A stretch of 64,000 nucleotides of DNA from Nocardioides sp. WS12 (GTDB lineage: Bacteria > Actinomycetota > Actinomycetes > Propionibacteriales > Nocardioidaceae), in assembly GCF_014108865.1 (NCBI RefSeq), contig NZ_CP053928.1, forward strand, positions 4,836,001 to 4,900,000. Direction: 5' to 3'. The notes under the pieces are model-generated. The model saw only the letters and a program-made list of their open reading frames with translations. It did not search any database and was not told the DNA's origin. This document shows positions 54,370-60,818 of this stretch, one piece after another. The position numbers were made by a program, and so were the translations under genes. Position 1 is the stretch's first letter. Each line of letters starts with the position of its first letter.

Positions 54370-54842
54370 GTGAGATCCCTGTAGTGCTCGAGGAGTCGGG
54401 TGAGGGTGCCGAGCGCGGTCTGCATCTCCTCGATGTGGATCGGGTCGAGGGTGCGCAGCATTTCCTTGATGTCCGTGCTGGACACCCCGGAGGTGCGGGG
54501 CAGGTACTTCACTTCACAAACGTCCGCGAGGTCGTCGAACTTCCCCGCCCAGTCGTCGCCCATCACGAAGAGGTCGACGCCGTGGTTGATGATGTCCGAT
54601 CGCTTCTGCTCCCACGAGCCCTCCGGGATCACCAGATCCACGCCGCGGATCGCACCGACGATGGCGGAACGGTCCTCGTACGACACGACAGACTTCTTGC
54701 CCTTGCCGGCGTTGAACTCGTCGGTGGAGACCGCGACGATGAGCCGGTCCCCCAGCGCAGCCAACCGCTCGATGAGGCGCAGGTGGCCGATGTGGAACAG
54801 GTCGAACGTGCCATAGGTCAGCACGGTTCGCGGGGCGGTCAT
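54366..54842 (-). CDS. cytidylyltransferase-family protein, TagD/glycerol-3-phosphate type
   Basis: A 158-residue nucleotidyltransferase from the ATG at 54842, overlapping the fur stop (ATGA). Motifs are LTYGTFDLFHIGHLRLIERL, with the catalytic HxGH, and RTSGVSSTDIKE, the variant of the RTxGxSTT block. Family members form CDP-glycerol or other CDP-alcohols for teichoic acids or inositol/ethanolamine lipids. No teichoic-acid polymerase is nearby, so the alcohol substrate is open; a CDP-glycerol role in wall polymers is the default reading. It lies between fur and ygfZ. Confidence 0.85.
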   Translation of the reverse strand: MTAPRTVLTYGTFDLFHIGHLRLIERLAALGDRLIVAVSTDEFNAGKGKKSVVSYEDRSAIVGAIRGVDLVIPEGSWEQKRSDIINHGVDLFVMGDDWAGKFDDLADVCEVKYLPRTSGVSSTDIKEMLRTLDPIHIEEMQTALGTLTRLLEHYRDLT

Positions 54843-55270
54843 CGGGTTTCTCCTTCGCAGGTGGCACAACGGCCGAAAACAGTGAGGTGCCCGAGGTCCG
54901 GGGTGAAGCCGCGTGCGGCGAGGGCGTCGACGAACGGCGCCGCCTCGGCGGTGTCGATCGAGGTGACCGCCTGGCAGCCGCGGCAGACCAGATGGAAGTG
55001 CTCGTGGCCGCGCGTCGAGTGGTAGGTCGGCGCCCGGTCTGAGAGGTGCGCGTGTCGCACGAGGCCGATCTCCTCCAGCACCTCGAGGGTGCGGTAGACC
55101 GTGGAGGCATTCACGGCGCTGGCCGTGACCTGGACCCTGGCCAGCACTTCGTCCGGTGTGGCGTGGCCGAGCTCGTCGACCGCCGCCAGGATCAGTTCGC
55201 GCTGCGGGGTGAGCCGATATCCGCGATCACGGAGCGCGGCTCGCCAGTCCTTGTCAGTGCCGTCAGGCAC
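54839..55270 (-). CDS. Fur-family metalloregulator
   Basis: A 143-residue Fur-like repressor from a GTG at 55270 that overlaps the nitrobindin stop by 8 bp. The winged helix is RLTPQRELILAAVDELGHAT...TVYRTLEVLEEIGLVRH. Metal-binding residues are the histidines in GHEHFHLVC and two CxxC pairs, CRGC and CATC, which form the structural zinc site. The CxxC pairs and sequence suggest the Zur/FurB or PerR-like branch, but the sensed metal cannot be stated. It sits in an operon with nitrobindin and metabolic genes rather than with uptake genes. No Fur box was confidently found. Confidence 0.88.
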   Translation of the reverse strand: MPDGTDKDWRAALRDRGYRLTPQRELILAAVDELGHATPDEVLARVQVTASAVNASTVYRTLEVLEEIGLVRHAHLSDRAPTYHSTRGHEHFHLVCRGCQAVTSIDTAEAAPFVDALAARGFTPDLGHLTVFGRCATCEGETR

Positions 55271-55757
55271 GCTGGAGCCTCGCCCAGAGGTGTGGCTGCA
55301 GGGCCTGGCCCATCGCGGCCATGTCGTAGGCGTAGAGCAGGTCGCCCTCGACGTTGCCGTAGAGGCGTCGACCGGCGGTGTACTCCTTGGCGGTCTCGGT
55401 GCGCGCCACGGCGTCGGTGACCATCTCGAACTTGCCGTTGCTGGCCTCGGCCGTCCAGATCTCCGCGAAGCCCGTGTTGTGGGTCAGCAGCACCTCGAAC
55501 TTGCCGTCGCCGACGGCGCGGATGAAGCCGGTCTCGATGGCCGCGTCGCGGACCTTCTCCCCCGCTTCGTCGATGATCCAGGCGCGCGCCATGTAGTGGA
55601 AGAACGGTCGGCCGTCATGGGTGAAGATCAGTTCCTGGCCGAACTCGAACTTCTCGATCGTCGGGTAGTCGCCGTGGCCGTTGCCACGCCACGTGCCGAG
55701 CATCCACGCGATGGGACCACAGTTGGGGTGCAGGTTCTCGGGAAGTTCGAAGGCCAC
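55263..55757 (-). CDS. nitrobindin-like heme-binding beta-barrel (FABP/DUF1794)
   Basis: A 164-residue protein starting VAFELPENLHPNCGP. The GTG at 55757 has TAGACT exactly 7 nt upstream, so it is leaderless. The family fingerprint GTWRGNGHGDYPTIEKFEFG is present, as is the C-terminal helix LQPHLWARLQRA supplying the proximal His. Nitrobindins bind ferric heme and can isomerise peroxynitrite; mycobacterial Rv0813c is the counterpart and lies near cysA2 and sseC there as here. It is the first gene of the operon continuing to fur, the cytidylyltransferase and ygfZ, giving a link between heme/iron stress and repair. Confidence 0.9.
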   Translation of the reverse strand: MAFELPENLHPNCGPIAWMLGTWRGNGHGDYPTIEKFEFGQELIFTHDGRPFFHYMARAWIIDEAGEKVRDAAIETGFIRAVGDGKFEVLLTHNTGFAEIWTAEASNGKFEMVTDAVARTETAKEYTAGRRLYGNVEGDLLYAYDMAAMGQALQPHLWARLQRA

Positions 55758-55764
55758 GTCCTCC

Positions 55765-55801
55765 AGTCTAGGAGTCCGGACGACGACAGGGTCTCTAGGC
55801 T
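55765..55801. promoter_or_regulatory. divergent leaderless promoters, nitrobindin and DsrE-like genes
   Basis: On the minus strand TAGACT (55770-55765) lies exactly 7 nt before the nitrobindin GTG; on the plus strand TAGGCT (55796-55801) lies exactly 7 nt before the DsrE-like ATG at 55809. Only 51 bp separate the two starts, so the promoters overlap in their -35 regions and are probably influenced by one another. Confidence 0.6.
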
Positions 55802-55808
55802 GGTCCGC

Positions 55809-56171
55809 ATGGCACGCGAGTTGGTTGTGAAGGTCACCTGTGGCGTCGACGAGCCCGAGCGGTGCAACCAGGGCTTCACGGTCGCGGCCACCGCCGCAGC
55901 TTCCGGCATCCCCGTGTCGCTGTGGTTGACGGGCGAGGCTGCGTGGCTCGCGGTGCCCGGTCGCGCCGCGGAACTCGAGCTGCCGCTCGCCACTCCGATC
56001 GCTGACCTGCTCGACGCCGTGGTGACGGCCGGCTCCGTCACGGTGTGCGCCCAGTGCGCCGCGCGACGTTCCCTCACGGTCGAGGACCTGATCGACGGCG
56101 TCCGGATCGCCGGCGCTCCCGTGTTCGTCGAAGAAGTGACCCGGGACGGCGTACAGGCGCTGGTCTACTGA
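55809..56171 (+). CDS. DsrE-family small sulfur-relay-like protein
   Basis: A 120-residue protein of the DsrE/DsrF-like fold: MARELVVKVTCGVDEPERCN at the start, the conserved AATAAASGIPVSLWLTGEAA, and a cysteine pair in VTVCAQCAARRSL. DsrE-like proteins carry sulfur on cysteines or act as small sensors. Here cysteines at about positions 11, 19, 81 and 84 could bind sulfur or metal. It diverges from the nitrobindin gene by a leaderless promoter and is followed by the lipoprotein esterase gene after 27 bp. A link to the rhodanese/sulfur genes 3.5 kb downstream is possible but not shown. Confidence 0.85.
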   Translation: MARELVVKVTCGVDEPERCNQGFTVAATAAASGIPVSLWLTGEAAWLAVPGRAAELELPLATPIADLLDAVVTAGSVTVCAQCAARRSLTVEDLIDGVRIAGAPVFVEEVTRDGVQALVY

Positions 56172-56185
56172 CCGTCGCGCCCACC

Positions 56186-56191
56186 TATGCT
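56186..56191 (+). promoter_or_regulatory. leaderless -10 element of the SGNH hydrolase gene
   Basis: TATGCT followed by exactly 7 nt and the GTG at 56199. An in-frame ATG lies inside the -10 element itself (56187) and is therefore unlikely to be the true start. Confidence 0.6.
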
Positions 56192-56198
56192 TTCGCGC

Positions 56199-57059
56199 GT
56201 GGCGCGTCTCCCTGCTCTCGTACTGGCCCTCGGTCTCACCGGCGCCCTCCTCTCGGCCTGCGGACCCGACGAAGACGGCACCGACACCGAACCCCTCCGG
56301 AAGTACGTCGCCATCGGTGACTCCTACACGGCTGCGCCAGGCATCGGCAGCACCGACGTCGACGACGGTTGCCTGCGATCGGCCAACAACTACCCGCATC
56401 TGGTCGCCTCGGAGCTCAAGTTCTCGCTGAGCGACGTCAGTTGCTCGGGAGCGACGTCCGGGGCCGTCGAGGAGCAGCAGACGAACGCCATCGGCACCCT
56501 CGAGCCGCAGATCGACGCCGTCGACGAGGACACCGACGTGATCACCGTCGGGATCGGGGCCAACGACTTCAACCTGATCGGCCGGATCGTGGTCGGCTGC
56601 CCCAGCCTCGCCCGCAAGACCCCCGACGGGCAGCCGTGCACCGATCTCGACGCGCTCACCGGTGCGAACCGTGTGGAGAGCCGCCTGCTCGAGGTGAAGG
56701 ACCATCTCGTCGGGGTCATCACCACACTGCAGGAGCGCGCGCCCGACGCACAGATCCTCGTCGTCGGCTATCCGCAGATCTTCCCTGCCACCAAGGGGTG
56801 CGTGAACCTCGGGTTTGCGAGCGGCGACATCGCCTTTGCCCGCGCCTTCAACACCGGCCTCAACACGGCGTTGTCGTCGGCCGCGAAGCAGACCGATGTC
56901 GTGTACGTCGACGTGTTCGGCGCCACCGAGGGCCACGACATCTGCGGCAAGGACCCGTGGGTTGCCGGCGCGAAGCCCGAGGAGGACGGGCTCGCCTATC
57001 ACCCCTATGCCCCCGAGCAGGAACTCATCGCCCAACTGGTGACCGACGCACTGAACTGA
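56199..57059 (+). CDS. SGNH/GDSL hydrolase lipoprotein
   Basis: A 286-residue exported hydrolase. The start GTG (VARLPALVLALGLTGA) is fixed by a leaderless promoter. The signal peptide ends with lipobox LSAC. SGNH blocks are IGDSYTAAPG (catalytic Ser in GDSYT), SGATSG, GIGANDFNLIG (the N in GAND) and a C-terminal YHPYAPEQ with the catalytic His (D-x-x-H-type spacing). Several cysteine pairs suggest disulfides, as expected outside the cell. Family role: ester hydrolysis of lipids, glycans or acylated wall polymers. The acyl substrate is unknown. Confidence 0.9.
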   Translation: MARLPALVLALGLTGALLSACGPDEDGTDTEPLRKYVAIGDSYTAAPGIGSTDVDDGCLRSANNYPHLVASELKFSLSDVSCSGATSGAVEEQQTNAIGTLEPQIDAVDEDTDVITVGIGANDFNLIGRIVVGCPSLARKTPDGQPCTDLDALTGANRVESRLLEVKDHLVGVITTLQERAPDAQILVVGYPQIFPATKGCVNLGFASGDIAFARAFNTGLNTALSSAAKQTDVVYVDVFGATEGHDICGKDPWVAGAKPEEDGLAYHPYAPEQELIAQLVTDALN

Positions 57060-57066
57060 TGAGCTG

Positions 57067-57495
57067 ATGCGTGCCGTCCTGCAGCGGGTCTCCTCCGCAT
57101 CCGTCGTCGTCGACGGATCGGTGGTCGGCGCCATCGACGTCCCCGGCCTGTTGGTGTACCTCGGGGTCACGCACGACGACGGCCCGGCCGAGGTCGCTTG
57201 GATGGCCCGCAAGATCGGCGACCTCCGCATCCTCGACGACGAGAAGTCCGTCAGCGAGGTCGGCGCTCCGGTCCTGATGGTCTCGCAGTTCACCTTGTAC
57301 GGCGACGCGCGCAAGGGCCGTCGTCCCACCTGGATCGCCGCAGCGCCGGGTGCCGTCAGCGAGCCGCTCTACGACGCGGTGTGCGCAGCCCTCGAGGCCG
57401 CTGGCACCCACGTCGAACGGGGCGTGTTCGGCGCCCACATGGAGGTGTCGTCGGTGAACGACGGTCCCTTCACGGTCGTCCTCGAGACGCCCTGA
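57067..57495 (+). CDS. dtd: D-aminoacyl-tRNA deacylase
   Basis: A 142-residue protein of standard DTD length. Motifs are MRAVLQRVSSASVVVDG, the VSQFTLYGDARKGRRP block containing the SQFT active-site threonine and the C-terminal GVFGAHMEVSSVNDGPFT. It removes D-amino acids (D-Tyr and others) from mischarged tRNAs. It starts 7 bp after the lipoprotein esterase gene, so the two may share a transcript. No unusual features. Confidence 0.97.
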   Translation: MRAVLQRVSSASVVVDGSVVGAIDVPGLLVYLGVTHDDGPAEVAWMARKIGDLRILDDEKSVSEVGAPVLMVSQFTLYGDARKGRRPTWIAAAPGAVSEPLYDAVCAALEAAGTHVERGVFGAHMEVSSVNDGPFTVVLETP

Positions 57496-57543
57496 TTCAG
57501 GCGTGCACTGACGGAAATCTCCTTGCCCTGCTCGAGTCAGTCG

Positions 57544-57580
57544 CTTACCGTGAAGGTAAGGCGAAGCGGTTCCAGGTAAG
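57544..57580 (+). promoter_or_regulatory. inverted-repeat operator candidate before vapBC
   Basis: CTTACC (57544-57549) and GGTAAG (57555-57560) form a perfect 6+6 inverted repeat with a 5-base spacer; a third GGTAAG half-site is at 57575-57580, overlapping the TAAGGAG ribosome-binding site of vapB. This fits self-repression by a VapBC complex, which is the rule for type II systems. Confidence 0.65.
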
Positions 57581-57588
57581 GAGCGGGC

Positions 57589-57864
57589 ATGTCACAAGCA
57601 ACGATGACGAGCAAGGGCCAGATCACGGTCCCCAAGGAGATCCGTGATGATCTTCGACTGGTGGCCGGGTCCAAGGTGATGTTCGTGCGGCTCGGCCCGG
57701 GCAACTACCGGATGGTTGCTCGCACCGGGAAGATCCAGGACCTCTTCGGCATCCTGCACCGTCCGGGTCAGCGGGCCCTCACGATCGAAGAGATCAACGA
57801 TGGCATCGCCGAAGGAGCCGCCGAGAGCGGGATGCGAGGAGTCCACGACGAGGACCCGCAGTGA
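57589..57864 (+). CDS. vapB: VapB-type antitoxin (AbrB/SpoVT fold)
   Basis: A 91-residue protein whose N-terminal half is a swapped-hairpin AbrB domain (MTSKGQITVPKEIRDDLRLV, then AGSKVMFVRLG). The acidic C-terminus (AEGAAESGMRGVHDEDP) should wrap around and block the toxin. It has AAGGAG upstream and overlaps the toxin gene by GTGA. Type II antitoxins of this kind bind their own promoter; a candidate inverted-repeat operator is present at 57544-57580. Confidence in the pair is high because fold, order and overlap agree. Confidence 0.93.
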   Translation: MSQATMTSKGQITVPKEIRDDLRLVAGSKVMFVRLGPGNYRMVARTGKIQDLFGILHRPGQRALTIEEINDGIAEGAAESGMRGVHDEDPQ

Positions 57865-58259
57865 TCGGCATCGACACCAACGTGTTGGTCCGTGCCTTCG
57901 CCGAGGAGGAGGACGCAGCGACTGCCGAGTTGGCGCGCGAGGTCCTTCGAGCACTGACTCCGGAGGAGCCAGGCTTCATCGCCCAGGTCACGATGGCCGA
58001 GCTCTACTGGGTGCTTTCCAGCCGCTACCGGTTCGACAAGCAATCCTGCCTCGAGGTGATCCGTGGTCTGATCCAGGCCGAGTCCCTCGAGTTCGATGAC
58101 GGCGAAGGAGTCGTCCGCGCTCTGGCCCTCGCCGAGGAGGGCGCCGATTTCCCCGACGCCCTGATCCAGGGATCGATGGAACTGTTCGGCATCAGCGAAA
58201 CCGTCACCCTCGATCGGGCCGCATCCCGCGCCCTCGGCTGGCGCCTGCTCGGCGCCTGA
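57861..58259 (+). CDS. vapC: VapC-type PIN-domain ribonuclease toxin
   Basis: A 132-residue PIN domain. Acidic metal-binding residues are in MIGIDTNVLVRAF, Glu in TMAELYWVL and the Asp in GADFPDALI, followed by SETVTLDRAA with the last Asp. VapC toxins cut specific RNAs when released from VapB. The GTG start overlaps vapB by four bases. The usual four acidic residues are present, so activity is likely intact. It ends 13 bp before the convergent DUF4395 stop. Confidence 0.94.
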   Translation: MIGIDTNVLVRAFAEEEDAATAELAREVLRALTPEEPGFIAQVTMAELYWVLSSRYRFDKQSCLEVIRGLIQAESLEFDDGEGVVRALALAEEGADFPDALIQGSMELFGISETVTLDRAASRALGWRLLGA

Positions 58260-58272
58260 CCGGCCCTGCCGA

Positions 58273-58740
58273 TCAGGCCGTACGACGCGTCGCGCGCAGG
58301 CCGAGCAGGTACATCTCGCAGCCGAGGCAGAACGCGAAGACGGCGTTGAGGAACGCCGCGATGACAGCGAACCCGGCGAAGACCTGACCGAGCAGCACGG
58401 CACCGGTCGCGAAGCCGATGGTGGCGCCGATCGCGAACACCAGGCCGACGGCCTGGGCGAAGCGCGGCGGCGTCGGGTCCTCGAGTTCGGTCGGCAGTGC
58501 GAGCCGCGGACGGATCAGGCTCCGGAAGAACAGTCCGGTCGGCGTCTTCTGCACGCCCAGCCCGGCGCCGATGGCGAAGAACACTGCCTGCACGCCGGTG
58601 ATGACAGCAGCAACGCCCGGCGCGGACTCGGACAGCAGCAGCGCGACAGCGAAGATCACGAGAGTCACCGACGCGGTGAATCGCGGGCCGCGCGGATCAA
58701 TGCCCTGACTGACCACGCGCGTGGAGGTGGTGCTGGTCAT
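58273..58740 (-). CDS. DUF4395 family membrane protein
   Basis: A 155-residue membrane protein with about four hydrophobic helices (VTLVIFAVALLLSE, VITGVQAVFFAIGAGLGV, VGLVFAIGATIGFATGAVLL, VIAAFLNAVFAFCLGCEMYL) and the family's GIDPRGPRFTA start. A conserved Cys pair (FCLGCEMYLLG) near the end may be redox-active or metal-binding. DUF4395 genes sit next to thioredoxin-like and rhodanese genes; here the gene overlaps a membrane-anchored thioredoxin by four bases (ATGA). A role in sulfur or redox relay at the membrane is inferred. Confidence 0.86.
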   Translation of the reverse strand: MTSTTSTRVVSQGIDPRGPRFTASVTLVIFAVALLLSESAPGVAAVITGVQAVFFAIGAGLGVQKTPTGLFFRSLIRPRLALPTELEDPTPPRFAQAVGLVFAIGATIGFATGAVLLGQVFAGFAVIAAFLNAVFAFCLGCEMYLLGLRATRRTA

Positions 58741-59204
58741 GACGTCTCCTGGGAGCTGGACGGAAGGGCTGCGAGCACCTGCTCGCGACGGGGTGCTCCG
58801 GCTGCACGGGTGAGTTCGTTGCCGGCAGCGTCGAGGATCAGGGTGGTCGGCGTACGACGGATGTCGAGTGCCCGGACCAGTGCGAGGTGCTCCTCGGCGT
58901 CGATCTCCAGGTGGGCCACGCCGTCGTACCGGTCGGCGACGTCGGCGAGGACGACGCGGGTGGTGCGACAGGGGGCACAGAAGGCGCTGGAGAACTGCAC
59001 GAGGGTGGCCTGCTCCCCCAGCTCGGCGGACGGGAGGGCGGCCGTGACGGAGGACCAGGCGGAGTCCTCGCTGGTCGAGCCTGTCGAGACCACCTCATCC
59101 ACCGGCAGCGCCTCACCGAAGTGGCCGTCGACCCGTCGCCGGTGCAGGCCGAAGGCCACCGCCACGAGGACGGCGAGCACGAGGATCAGCAGACCGGGGT
59201 TCAC
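58737..59204 (-). CDS. membrane-anchored thioredoxin-like protein
   Basis: A 155-residue protein. The start is set at the GTG at 59204 because GGAG lies 6 nt before it; an upstream TTG (59216) is part of that region. The N-terminal helix NPGLLILVLAVLVAVAFGL anchors it. A variable linker contains a family-A repeat translated as VVSTGSTS. The thioredoxin domain has the CxxC site in FCAPCRTTR and DIRRTPTTLILDAAG. It matches the mycobacterial ThiX type that neighbours cysA2/sseC2. It probably reduces disulfides or sulfur intermediates together with the DUF4395 protein. Confidence 0.88.
   Translation of the reverse strand: MNPGLLILVLAVLVAVAFGLHRRRVDGHFGEALPVDEVVSTGSTSEDSAWSSVTAALPSAELGEQATLVQFSSAFCAPCRTTRVVLADVADRYDGVAHLEIDAEEHLALVRALDIRRTPTTLILDAAGNELTRAAGAPRREQVLAALPSSSQETS
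59072..59094. repeat. family-A repeat in the thioredoxin linker
   Basis: TGGTCGAGCCTGTCGAGACCA, in frame in the linker between the membrane helix and the thioredoxin domain (VVSTGSTS). Confidence 0.85.
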
Positions 59205-59220
59205 AAGAGGCTCCAACGCC

Positions 59221-59253
59221 GACGGCGGCTCCCGGATTCCGGAAGCCGCCGTC
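59221..59253 (-). terminator. hairpin after the DUF1416/cysA2 operon
   Basis: GACGGCGGCT (59221-59230) pairs exactly with 59244-59253, with a second small stem inside the loop (CCGGA/TCCGG). It lies between the DUF1416 stop and the thioredoxin start on the minus strand, immediately before a family-B repeat. It lacks a T-run, so it may reduce rather than stop transcription into the thioredoxin gene. Confidence 0.6.
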
Positions 59254-59292
59254 GGGTTTCGAGGCTCGCTGACGCTCGCACCTCAACCACCG
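59254..59292. repeat. family-B repeat after DUF1416
   Basis: Reverse-orientation copy beginning GGGTTTCGAGGCTCGCTGA and ending CACCTCAACCACCG, in the spacer between DUF1416 and thioredoxin and directly after a GC-rich hairpin. Confidence 0.85.
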
Positions 59293-59299
59293 AGTTGAA

Positions 59300-59608
59300 T
59301 CAGATGTTGATCTGGACCTCGGCGACCGTGCCGGTCGCCGCCGTGACAGCGGAGTCGACCGGGTCGGCCTTCGGGGCCAGGGTGCGCAGGGTCCACTCGC
59401 CGTCGCCGGCGAAGAAGCGGAAGTGGCCCGTCGCGGAGGTCGGGACCTCAGCGGTGAACTCGCCGCTCTTGTCGAGCAGGCGCACGTAGGCACCGGAGAC
59501 CGGCGTGGCGTCCTCGCCCGTGCCCCGCAGGACCTGGCCCTGGATGACGGCTTCCTTGGTGACGTTGATGCCCTCGAGGGACAGGCCGCCGATGACCGCG
59601 CCGCACAT
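59300..59608 (-). CDS. DUF1416 (SseC-like) protein
   Basis: A 102-residue small protein starting MCGAVIGGLSLEGINVTKEA. It belongs to the DUF1416 family (mycobacterial SseC), always encoded beside a rhodanese of the CysA2/SseA type; here the genes overlap by one base (TGATG). The fold is a beta-sandwich like carboxypeptidase regulatory domains (VIQGQVLRGTGEDATPVSGA, GEWTLRTLAPKAD). Function unknown; a role in thiosulfate/sulfur handling is inferred from strict co-occurrence. The N-terminal cysteine directly after Met is conserved. Confidence 0.9.
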   Translation of the reverse strand: MCGAVIGGLSLEGINVTKEAVIQGQVLRGTGEDATPVSGAYVRLLDKSGEFTAEVPTSATGHFRFFAGDGEWTLRTLAPKADPVDSAVTAATGTVAEVQINI

Positions 59609-60456
59609 CAGGCGACACCCGGCTCGTCGCCGAGAGCGATCGGAACGCCGACGAGGGAGCCGTACTCGGTCCACGAGCCGTCGTAGTTCTTGACGTTCTT
59701 CTTGCCGAGCAGCTCCTGCAGCACGAACCAGGTGAGCGAGGAACGCTCACCGATGCGGCACAGGGCGATGGTGTCGAGCGACTCGTCGAAGCCGACCTCG
59801 GCGTACAGGGCCTGCAGGTCCGCCTCGGACTTGAAGGTGCCGTCGTCGTTCGCGTTCTTGCTCCAGGGCACGTTCACCGAGGTGGGGACGTGGCCGGCGC
59901 GCTGCGACTGCTCCTGCGGGAGGTGGGCCGGCGCGAGGAGGCGACCGGCGTACTCGTCGGGGCTGCGGACGTCGACGAGGTTCTGCACGCTGATGGCGGC
60001 GACGACCTCGTCACGGAAGGCACGGATCGCGGTGTTCTGCTCCTGCGCGACGTAGGTGGTCGCGGTGCGGGTCGGCAGCTCGTCGGTCAGCTCGCGGCTG
60101 TCCAGCTCCCACTTCTTGCGGCCACCGTCCATGAGCTTGACGTCGTTGTGGCCGTAGAGCGTGAAGTACCAGTAGGCGTAGGCAGCGAACCAGTTGTTGT
60201 TGCCGCCGTACAGGATCACGGTGTCGTCGTTGGAGACGCCGCGGGCCGACAGCAGGGCCTCGAACTGCTCCTTGTTGACGAAGTCGCGACGGACCTGGTC
60301 CTGGAGGTCGGTGGTCCAGTCGAGCTTGATCGCGCCGGCGATGTGGCCCTTGTCGTAGGCGGTGGTGTCCTCGTCGACCTCGATGAGAACGACGTTCGGG
60401 GTGTTGAGGTTGTCCTCAACCCACTGGGTGGAGACGAGCGAGTTCTCGCGGCTCAT
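59608..60456 (-). CDS. cysA2: thiosulfate sulfurtransferase (rhodanese)
   Basis: A 282-residue two-domain rhodanese. The inactive N-terminal domain has LIEVDEDTTAYDKGHIAGAI; the active C-terminal domain has NLVDVRSPDEYAGRL and the catalytic loop LCRIGERSS. It matches the mycobacterial CysA2/SseA type, moving sulfane sulfur to acceptors such as cyanide or MoeB-like proteins. The start has GAAGGA upstream. A Cys-rich leader peptide gene precedes it on the same strand, so it is likely controlled by cysteine-dependent attenuation. DUF1416 follows with a one-base overlap. Confidence 0.94.
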   Translation of the reverse strand: MSRENSLVSTQWVEDNLNTPNVVLIEVDEDTTAYDKGHIAGAIKLDWTTDLQDQVRRDFVNKEQFEALLSARGVSNDDTVILYGGNNNWFAAYAYWYFTLYGHNDVKLMDGGRKKWELDSRELTDELPTRTATTYVAQEQNTAIRAFRDEVVAAISVQNLVDVRSPDEYAGRLLAPAHLPQEQSQRAGHVPTSVNVPWSKNANDDGTFKSEADLQALYAEVGFDESLDTIALCRIGERSSLTWFVLQELLGKKNVKNYDGSWTEYGSLVGVPIALGDEPGVA

Positions 60457-60594
60457 GACTGATTCCTTCTGGTGGTTGCGATGTGAGGCGGATGTACGAA
60501 TGGCTGGATGACTGGCTGATGACTGGTGGTCCGGCGTAGGCCGGGGAGGCGGGGCCCTGGACAGGACACGCCGGGGCTGCGTGAGTACGGCGGT

Positions 60595-60644
60595 GCCAAG
60601 CCCGTGCCAGGAAAGGCAGAACGGCTTGGCCCTGAACGCTCAGG
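60595..60644 (-). promoter_or_regulatory. attenuator hairpins between leader peptide and cysA2
   Basis: Two stems: CCTGA (60631-60635)/TCAGG (60640-60644), and GCCAAGCC (60595-60602)/GGCTTGGC (60623-60630). They lie just after the leader peptide stop on the minus strand and before cysA2. Arrested or released ribosomes on the leader could favour one or the other. Which one sequesters or frees the cysA2 translation signal cannot be read from sequence. Confidence 0.5.
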
Positions 60645-60659
60645 CTCGGAAGGGCCCCG

Positions 60660-60740
60660 TCAGCAGGGTCGACACAGTGCCGAGCTGACGCGGCAGTTGT
60701 CCACCGCGCGCCGCTTGGTCAGCAGCAGGATTGTCGACAT
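60660..60740 (-). CDS. cysteine-rich leader peptide of the cysA2 operon
   Basis: A 26-codon open frame beginning MSTILLLTKRRAVDNCRVSS and ending ALCRPC, with three cysteines including the last residue. TAGGCT lies exactly 7 nt upstream of the ATG, so it is a leaderless uORF. Actinobacterial rhodanese operons carry near-identical short peptides with RRAVD-x-CRV and LCRP; in mycobacteria Cys-rich leaderless uORFs are shown to attenuate downstream sulfur genes in response to cysteine. Two hairpins lie between its stop and cysA2 (60631-60644; 60595-60602 with 60623-60630) and could be the attenuator. Function is inferred by homology of arrangement. Confidence 0.8.
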   Translation of the reverse strand: MSTILLLTKRRAVDNCRVSSALCRPC

Positions 60741-60747
60741 GAGGAGG

Positions 60748-60753
60748 AGCCTA
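60748..60753 (-). promoter_or_regulatory. leaderless -10 element of the leader peptide
   Basis: Minus-strand TAGGCT followed by exactly 7 nt and the ATG at 60740. This is the clearest case of the shared leaderless pattern. Confidence 0.65.
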
Positions 60754-60818
60754 GGCGCTTTCCCCGGCCCGGCACACTTCGCGTCTCGAATGTCGGGACG
60801 CATGTCCACATATTGGGA

